Assembly: GCA_949751835.1 (NCBI GenBank)
Contig: CATKHK010000044.1
Span: 62,001 to 126,000, forward strand
Origin: Blepharisma japonicum
Lineage: Eukaryota > Ciliophora > Heterotrichea > Heterotrichida > Blepharismidae
Length of the DNA: 64,000 nt
Direction: 5' to 3'
Positions within the stretch are counted from its first letter, which is position 1; every line of letters starts with the position of its first letter. Of the stretch, positions 56,040 to 64,000 are shown piece by piece. The position numbers and the translations under genes were made by a program. The notes below the pieces were generated by a model, which worked only from the letters and a program-made list of their open reading frames with translations, was not told the DNA's origin and ran no database searches.

Positions 56040-56776
56040 AAATTTAATATATTTTAATGGGTTTCCGTGAAATATGGTGTCTGGTAAGAAAATTAAGTAA
56101 GAAGATTGTGATTAAAAAGAAATTGTATATGCGTAAGTATAAATAAAAATCTTAACGATAAATATATCGTCAAGTTAATTAGCTAGATTTGTGCATATTT
56201 ATTTGATTATTAAAATTTTAAGCGCTCTATTTGCTTCCATTTTGTTTTTCATCTAACTTCTAAATTTTAAAATGGATTGTTTATGGTGTGAAAGTAGTTC
56301 ATCATTTTTTATATATGTGAAAAGTTAATATAATGAAGCACAATATATCTTGAATTTAAATAGAAAATTGAGAGAAAATTATCTATAAGTCTCTTGGCAT
56401 CAGATAAGTGAATTCTTCAATTAATATATTTTTTAATAATCTAATAGCTTAATAAGGAGTTTATATTAAATTATTTTACCTTTAAGATGTATCAATCCCA
56501 ACATGAGAATTTTTTGGGATTTATTATATTAATAATAGTCACCTTTTAAAATATATTTTATTTATAATTTTAATAGTAGTCAAAACTATAAGACTTGAAG
56601 AAAATCATGTAAGGGATTAAATTCTATTTTTTTAAGCTCATCCCAGTAATCTTTATAAGTCATTTACCCAATTAAGAACATTAATTAATTTTTTTAGTAA
56701 AGATGCCTAGCTTAGTTCAATTTAATTAGCTTTAAAATCGATATGATTTGATTAAGGTCCGGGGGCTTAAATTATT
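56040..56776. other. Divergent intergenic region
   Basis: 737 bp between receptor R3 (minus) and the transposase gene (plus). AT-rich with a single GC-rich blip (GGTCCGGGGGC) about 15 bp before the transposase start. I see no terminal inverted repeat pairing with the short sequence after the transposase. Confidence 0.5.
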
Positions 56777-58402
56777 ATGGTAAAGAAAAAGCCTGGGCGC
56801 AAAAAAGCTCAAAATCCAAACGATTACGCGACAGAAATCAGCAAATTCATTGACCCAACCATTGAATATTCTAAAGAAAAAATTTGCCTTATCTCAAAGC
56901 CTAAAAAATATGAGCCTTCTGAAGCTGAAAATTTTTCCCTTCCAACTAGGCACCACTACCAAAGTATAATTGATTTTACAGTCAAAAAAGTTAGTGAGCA
57001 TATAGAAGATCCTCTAACTAGCCAAGAAATTGAAGAAGGCACAAAACTCGCTAGAGAAATTGTTGACAAGTTTGCATTGACAGGCCCAGAATATGAGCTA
57101 TCTAAAGAAGAGCTATCTCAGTTAATGAAAAATAAAGTAACTCTTGGCCATGCGTTAAAAACTATAAATGAAAGCTCATTTAGAGACGAATTTATTAAAT
57201 TTCTCGGAAAATATCAAACAACAAATATTAATGACCGCCAAACTAAAAGAGGTAGCAACTCTTCAATAATTAGTAAAAGCTGCCGTATTAAAATTATCAA
57301 GCAATATTTAAAAGACAAAAAAAGTCGTGATATATGCAAAAATCTTTATGGGCGCATTTCTGTTCGCCTTATAGATGAATTTATCGCATTTTATAACTTA
57401 AACGGTGAAAAAGCGATAACAATGGATTTCAAGCCAAAAAAGTCACATAGGCTGACTGAGGAGCAATGCAAATTTTTGTGTGAACTTACTGAAGATCCTA
57501 ATAATATAGGATTATCTCTAAAAGAGAGAAAGCATATCTTATGCAACCATTTTGGAATAAAAGCAAAAACTGATGACATAAGAGAAGTTTTAAAAGAAAA
57601 TGGCTACTCAATGAAAAGGCTAAGATCAGTAGTCCCAGAAGCTGATAATATTCCTCACAAAAATGCAAGATGCAGGGTAGCTCAGCAACTCATTTATTTT
57701 CTCCATTCAGGAAAAGAGCTGATAAGTATTGATGAAACTCAAGTCACAAGAGGCGATAACCAAGTATATGGCTGAAGCAAAATCGGAATAAGAGCTACAC
57801 AAGTTGCTTCAAAAAAAGGAAGGCCTTTACATATAATTGCTGCAATTTCTAAAGATAGAGTAATTGGATATATGATTAGATATGTAAGAATTGAAAAGCA
57901 CAGTTATAAGCATTTTTTGTACTGCTTATTTGAAAAATTGAGAGAAATGGACCCAGAAAATTATAAAGAAAGATTTTTTGTTCTTATGGATAATGCAGGA
58001 GCACACAAGCATAAAGTCGTGAAGGATTTTTTGGAAAGCCAAGATATTACTGTTATGTGCAATGCACCGATGACACCTCAGCTGCAGCCAATTGAATTTG
58101 TTTTTTCCATTTTTAAGCACAATTTGAGAAAGGTGCAGCTTTTTGATGAAGAAGAGCTGTTTTGGACTGTTTATCAGAGTTTCAGAAAAATAACACCAAG
58201 GCAGCTGCATAATACTTATCTGCACACAATGCGAGCGTATGAGTCAGGACTTAAATATGCTGATTTTCAACATAATTGTAATCCTTATGTAACAGATGGG
58301 AAAATAAGGCGAAGTGGAAAGCTTTTAAGCCATATGATAAACTTCGAGAAGCTTATGGATAAGGATTGGAAAAAGTCTCAAGAATTGCTTTCAACTGAGT
58401 AA
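56777..58402 (+). CDS. Tc1/mariner-type (DDE_3, IS630-like) transposase, apparently intact
   Basis: 541 codons, ATG at 56777 to TAA at 58400-58402, with one TGA=Trp at 57773. The N-terminal half is basic (MVKKKPGRKKAQ) with two helix-turn-helix-like regions (about 175-215 IISKSCRIKIIKQYLKD; about 225-290 RLTEEQCKFLCELTEDP). The DDE catalytic core shows LISIDETQ (Asp319), FFVLMDNAGAHKHK (Asp405) and TPQLQPIEFVFSIFK (Glu440): the second Asp and the Glu are separated by 34 residues, the DD34E spacing of Tc1-like enzymes. All three acidic residues are present and no frame break is seen, so it may be active or under selection. Terminal inverted repeats were not found; the next gene ends only 62 bp downstream. 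Confidence 0.9.
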
Positions 58403-58464
58403 ATACCATGATATATTAATAAATAAAATTTGAATATTATTTTAATCACGAATTTAATTATGGG

Positions 58465-60138
58465 TTAATAAGTTGAAGTTATCTTTACTAAATGCTTTTT
58501 ATGTAAGTTGAATTCATAGCAATGCACTTGTCTGCTATTCAAGCACAGGAAAATCGATTCAAATTTATTGCTGTAAACACTAAAAGAGCAGTGGTGGTTC
58601 CCAAAAACGCTGCTTTCAATCTGCTTCCAGTTATTTCCATCCCTACTCTCAAAAATGCTCCCTTTGCTTTCCAGTAGAAAAACCCTTGAATCAGCAGCTA
58701 GCAGTAGCTTTTTTCCTTTATTCAATAAACTTATATTAGCAACAATTGTATAAGAATTTCTATCAATTTCATACTTCACGATGTCAGTTCTCCCTTCACT
58801 ACATAATAAAATATTTTCTTCAAAAACAGCACAGGAGCAGTTGCAGCTATAAGATACTGCCAGAGTAGGCAGTTTATTTCATTTATTTCCAGTAAGGTCA
58901 AATTTGCATGCTTGAGATGACCAGCTTTTCTTCTGAGAGCAGCCTCCAAAAGCATATACACATTTGTTGTAATAAGCAATCCCTGCTGAGCTGGATGGAT
59001 ATCCTTCAGGAAGTTCTTTAATTTCTAGTGTTTTAAGATTGATAATACATGAGTACCCAGTGCATAAATAATTTCCGTAGCAAAAGAGTTCATTATTTGG
59101 GAGCTGAACTATGGCTGTTCCTTTGTCTAGGAGTTCGTTATCAAGATTTTTTCGTTCAAAAGCTTTGTTTTCAATGCTATATTTCAGCATTATATTCTGC
59201 TGAATCGTTTTGTCCCTCTTAATACTATAAAGATAGCTGGTATCAAATATCAGCTGGTCAGTCATTGTTGCTAGATCTTGTGTTAGAGTTTCATAGCTTT
59301 TTTCTAGAAGCCCATAAAGCCGCTTTGCTTCTCCATTAACTTCGATTAATGCTTTATAATTTTCTTTATTAATGTCTGGCCCACATTGTTTAATCAAAAA
59401 TTTAAGATTCTGCAGATTTGTAGGTAATTCAAAGTTTGCTGAGTACTTTTCTTTATTTTTTTTAATCATTTCTTCGTAGCATAAAAGCTTTTCAAGTCTT
59501 GTATGCAACTGTTGAATCATTAAAGCTTCCTCCTCTCTTGAAAAAGTATTTGTTTCAAAGCCATTTAAAGCGTCCTGAAATTCTTGCATAATATCACCTG
59601 AATCAGGATCTAGCAGTTTTTTTGACAGCTGCTCAATGATATTAGAAATATTCAACATAATTGCGCAGGCAGCATCTATATTTGGGCTAGCCTTAAATTT
59701 TGGGAGATCAGTACTTTTCTCGGCATTTTCTGCACTTAATAATAGTGATTTAAGCAGCTTATTTGGCTCATACTTTGAAATCTCTGTAGTGCTATTGATT
59801 TTGTTAATTGAGTCGTAAACTATTTTTGCATCTTTATTGATAGTATTGAAAATATTGGTCATTAAATTGTGCAAACATGAGTATCCGAAGGTAAATTTTT
59901 TCATTACTTTTGATTTTAGTTTTTCTATTTTTAGTTTTTCTTTATTTAGCTTGCTTAAGATTAGAGTTTTAGTGGCAGGGTTTGGAAGAGAAAAAATTGG
60001 CTTGAAAGAATGGTTTGCAGTACTGGTCCAATGGAATCCCATATGAAGCTTGCACATATAAGTTTCGGTAGAGCAGCATATGCAGATGTATGAGGGACTG
60101 TTTTCACAGCCGGAATAAAAACAACGATGGTTAACCAT
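58465..60138 (-). CDS. B-box / coiled-coil / kelch-like protein (copy K3)
   Basis: 557 codons from ATG at 60138 (MVNHRCFYSGCENSPSYICI), chosen because copies K1 and K2 start at the same point before the first Cys; the frame is open further upstream to 60231. TAA at 58465. B-box-like cluster CFYSGCENSPSYICICC, then YMCKLHMGFH and NH. Coiled coil about 65-345. Kelch strands: LPNNELFCYGNYLCTGYSCI, GIAYYNKCVYAFGGCSQKK, SQACKFDLTGNKWNKLPTLA. LPNNELFCYG is identical to K1. TGA=Trp at 58876. The gene is divergent from receptor R4 with 344 bp between starts. Confidence 0.82.
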
Positions 60139-60482
60139 AAATAATAATAAATCAAGCAAAGGGGCATTTCGAAAAAATAATAAAATCAAATTTTCGTAAT
60201 TTAAAGTAGCTAAATTATATTTCAAATTCACCTATATGGAATAGTTATCTTGTCATTAAATTAAGATAATGCAATTATAGGCGATTATATATTATGGATT
60301 ATGGTCATTTTAAATATTAATAATTAACTGCTCCTATTATTTATCACAAAATCTGCGCCTAGATGAGCCTAATAAGAATTTCCAATAATTTAAATATACT
60401 TGGTAGGCTAAAATAGCTATACATAAAGTTAGCATTAACATAAACTAGAATCTTATTTTTATTAATTTTTTTAGACTAATTA
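60139..60482. promoter_or_regulatory. Shared divergent promoter region of K3 and R4
   Basis: 344 bp, AT-rich, between the start codons of a kelch-type and a receptor-type gene. It may co-regulate the pair, but no specific element is recognisable by eye. Confidence 0.4.
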
Positions 60483-63400
60483 ATGAAGTTCAGCTTTTTG
60501 CTAATTACTTCACTGCTCTACTTTCAAACTTTAGGCCAATTGTTAATTGCTCTATGCTATAGCCTTTCTACAGATTTGCATCTTAAATCAAGCATTTACA
60601 CATCTATAAACAAAGAATTCAACAATGAAATTGAATTAAGTGAGCTTTTTATTACTGCAAAAGCTGATCTATCAGACATCAGCCAAAAGTTTAACATAAT
60701 GATAGATCTAACCTCCAGCATTTCTATATCTGCAGCATTAAAAGAATTTGCAAAGGAAAATTTTTTACTGCTTATTTCTGTAGAAAATCAATCTAGCTTA
60801 TATGAGGATTGACAATTTTTCACACACATTTCAAATAAAGATCATATTGCAGCAATATCAGCCATAGCCAGATATTTAAGCTGAGACAAATTCATTATTA
60901 TTTTTGGCGAAGAGTCTGTCAGATTTGCAAATGAACTTAAGGACGAGTTTCTATTTAACCAAACATTTTCATATTTTTTCAGTAATAAGGAAAACCAGGA
61001 GGTCTCAGACAATTTTGTTGGAAAAGAAATTAAGCCTACAGGGATCAGAAATATAATTATATTAAATCAAGGAGAAGGCGCAGCTAGATTAATAAGCAGC
61101 CTGAAATTAAAAAATTTAATTGGAAGTGGAAGTGGAATAATATTTGGAAGCAGCAGTTTGTGAGGAGCTAATGAAGACTGGCTCTTAGGATACACAGAAT
61201 CAGGGCTAGAAAATGCAAATAATTATTACATTTATGAAGCAATTTCTTGTATAAAATTAATCAAAAAAATTTTAAGCTTTTCAGAAATTTCTGATAACTT
61301 TGCATTACGAGAGGTTTTAGAAGAAAATACTATTGATCACCGCCCAATCCCTGAATTTACACTTATAAACACTGACAGAAGCAAAAAGAAATATGTAGGT
61401 GTAATAGTAAATAATAAGCTTATATTGAATGATACTTTAATATTTCCTGGCAACTTAACAGCAACGCCAAACTCTCCTTCAACCCAAATTAATATCTGGA
61501 TTGGTGAAGGAGTGATAAATCCTGGCTTTCCAAACAGTAAAATGACATATGAAGTAAAATATGGCTCACACTACGCACTTCAGTATGCCAAAAATAATCA
61601 TTTCCTTGAAGGATTTGAAATCACCACAACTACAACAGACTGTGGTGCGGAAATATACGTCCCTAAATTCTCTTTGAACTGCTTTTCAAAATTAAAATCT
61701 AAGCCTGGCATTGGCTATTTAACATCTCCTTTTGCAGGAGTGATAATAGGAAACTTGATCTCAATGAAAGCGCTAAACATTTCAATGCCCTTAATTTCTG
61801 AATACACAACTCCTTTCGGGATGGGGAACCAAACACTATACCCTGATTTCATGAAAATAGCTGGATATGACCTTTATCATATCAGTGTCCTCATAAATTT
61901 AATTTGTATTTTCGATTGAAAAAACATTATAGTAATCCTTGAAAATTCTACAAGCAATTTTATTATATATGAACGAATATTATCATGGACAAATACTTTA
62001 AATATTAATATAGTAAATAAACCTGAAGACCGATGGGCAGTACAAAATTATAACCATAGCCGTTATAATGATAATAAAGAATGAATGCAAAGAATTATTG
62101 ATTTAAAGGTAAGGCCAATTTTATTCTTTGTAACACCTCCAGGTGAAAATAATATTATAATTGATTTTTATAATGCTGGGCTAAGAATGGGAAATGGGAT
62201 ATTTTTAATTCCAAATAGAATTGCTTTTACTCAATTATATGCAACAGATTCAATTATGATGCAGAAAATGTTTGAAATGCTATATGGGTCGATAATAATA
62301 AATGAAGCCGAATGAATTGGGGATTATGGCCAAGAAATGCTTAATGGCTTTTTAAAGTTTGTGTATCCTTTTACTGGCACTGATTTTGAATGTTTATCAT
62401 TTGATGCTGCAATGCTACTTTTAAATGGGATAAAATATACATTAAATCTAGGAGAAAATCTTGAAAATTCTGCAAAATTAAACTCTAATTTGAGACAGCA
62501 ACGATTTTTAGGCTGCTCAGGACGAGTTTCAATTGAGTCTGGAACTAATAATAGAAATGCAGCAACTTTAGGAATTTATAATATGAGGTGGAATGCAACT
62601 ACAGGCAAACTTTACGAGTCACTCTGTGGAGTATATGATGTAGGCAGAAAACAATTATTTACTTTTTTTGATAATTTAATTTGATATAATAATCAAACTG
62701 CAATACCTGAGGACAAAGTTATGTTTGATGGGGATTGTCATTTCGATAAAAGTGAAATTCAATACTCTTATAAAGGTGCATTAATTTTCTATGCAATATG
62801 TGGTTGCATTGCTATTATATCAGGAATTTCTGCATTTTGAATATGAAAAGTATGATGGAATATTGATATCCCAGAATTAGTGGAAATGTCAAAAATTCAA
62901 TTTGAAGATTATATTGCAATGATTATAATTTTTATAGATTTTTTACAGTTTCTTTCTATGGGGCCAAGTTTAAGTGGTTATGATATTGCTTCAAGTAATC
63001 TATCGGATTGGATTTCTATAAATTTTGAATGATTTACTAAGGGTAAACAGATGTGAAATTATGTAAATGCTGCTCTTATAACGGTAGGAATTTGGGTATG
63101 GAGTAGTATGCAGAATTTGGGAAACTGCTATTCAAACTCAAATTCATTTTTAATAGTGTGATGTAGAACTCTAGCAAAAATTGCTTTACCAGTAATAGGA
63201 AATATATGCTTTTTACCAATAGTTTCAATTCTTTTAAATGTTTTTGCGTGCTTTGAATCTACAGGTTCTGAGATTAGCCAAACCTTTGTGCATCGAGATT
63301 GTTCCACTTTTTGTTGGCAAGACTCACACATTGTTTGAGCTGTTCTTTCTGCCATTTCACTAGCAGTTTATGTGCCTTCAGCTATTTATTTTAGGCCATT

Positions 63401-64000
63401 TGGTGATTATATAAATCATGCAAATATTAAAGCAAGGCCTTTATTTTTGATATTAAAAAGTCTTCTACAGATTTATATTATTATTTTAGCAAAAACTGTA
63501 AGGGTATATTATGGAGGATTACATGGTATTTGTTATATATTATTATTACTAATTTTTATTGGGTTTTGTATTAAAAAGAAACCTTATAACTACAATAGAA
63601 TGAATTTGTGGAGTATAATATCTTATATAGCTATTATGTGAAGTGTTGCTATTTCATCAATTTTTTCTATTTCTAAATATACCTTTATGCCTCTATGGTT
63701 AACATTTGAATTTGCAGGGTGGGCTATTTTGATAGGAATTGGAGTCTTCATTGACATAAAGCTTTTGCCTTCCATGCTTTTTGATGAAGATAAAATAGAT
63801 ATTAGTATCCTTTTTAAATTTCAGCTAGGCAACAAAGTGACACCTGATATAGTCAACAAAAGCCTTAGGGACTTCAATATGAAAAAGTATTTATATGATG
63901 GCAAAAAGAAGATAAGGCTTTCGTCGTGCCCATCTGTAATATCTGAACAAATTCAAACAAAATTTATGGTTGAAAGTAATCAAGAAAATATTGAAGAAAA
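60483..64000 (+). CDS. Large receptor-like membrane protein (copy R4; 3' end off the window)
   Basis: ATG at 60483; the frame is open to the window end (at least 1172 codons) with many TGA=Trp. Signal peptide MKFSFLLITSLLYFQTLGQL. Ectodomain to about 760 follows the same plan as R1 and R3: FVGKEIKPTGIRNIIILNQG, IDKNIIVILENS-like segment near 480, AGLRMGNGIFLIPN, GCSGRVSIESG. The membrane region from about 764 (GALIFYAICGCIAIISGISA) has the family motifs DCSTFCWQDSHIV, IYFRPF, GGLHGICYILLLL and KKPYNYNRMNLW. It is the most diverged of the family here and lies on the opposite strand. The cytoplasmic tail is longer than in R3 and basic. Confidence 0.8.

Noticed and set aside
56777-58464. Complete mobile element with terminal inverted repeats around the transposase
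   Set aside because: I could not find matching inverted ends, and the kelch gene begins only 62 bp beyond the transposase stop.
1-64000. Bacterial (Mycoplasma-like) origin because TGA is Trp
   Set aside because: Eleven tiny spliceosomal introns and eukaryotic genes (NF-YB, PP2A-A, NEK, SNARE, SURF1) exclude it.
1-64000. Ciliate codes with TAA/TAG as Gln
   Set aside because: TAA and TAG end all recognisable genes at family-typical lengths and never interrupt intact ones outside introns.

Overview
The window looks like macronuclear DNA of a heterotrich ciliate that reads TGA as tryptophan, most likely Blepharisma or a close relative; this species call is inference. Three things support it. 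(1) Reading frames run cleanly through dozens of TGA codons at conserved Trp positions, and every gene end I could place is TAA or TAG. (2) Interrupted genes are repaired by removing exactly 15-nt GT...AG introns; I placed eleven. (3) Genes are AT-rich and tightly packed, often 40-300 bp apart. I see no tRNA, rRNA, CRISPR or telomeric repeat. || Region 1-33 kb (housekeeping and ciliary block): a giant multi-WW CEP164-like protein (cut by the left edge), NF-YB, a Ubc12-like E2 that lacks its catalytic cysteine, an Aurora-like kinase with a coiled-coil tail, the PP2A scaffold subunit, a WD40/TRP-type channel fusion, a G-patch/KOW protein, a START-domain membrane protein, two tandem GH38 alpha-mannosidases, a NEK kinase, a UBX/UAS protein, an Abraxas-like MPN protein, an RBM25-like RRM/PWI protein, a C11orf65-like IQ protein, a VAMP7-type longin SNARE, a small dually acylatable protein and a MOK kinase. 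Several (MOK, NEK, multi-WW) point to cilium biology. || Region 33-38 kb: an MFS transporter, a long AT-rich gap with no gene seen, a twin RanBP2-type zinc-finger protein, SURF1 and a decayed tandem copy of SURF1. || Region 38-64 kb (accessory block): large receptor-like membrane proteins (signal peptide, type-1 periplasmic-binding-protein-like ectodomain, about nine membrane segments) alternate with B-box/coiled-coil/kelch genes. Three receptors look intact in the visible part and one is a 1.1-kb fragment. Also here are a MORN-repeat gene with a decayed relative, a rearranged ABCC transporter pseudogene, one small unknown gene, and an apparently intact DD34E Tc1/mariner-type transposase. This block shows duplication, fragmentation and an apparent inversion, and is the most dynamic part of the window. 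|| All translations were made by eye with TGA=Trp. Introns that contain no in-frame stop would be invisible to this method, so more may exist.
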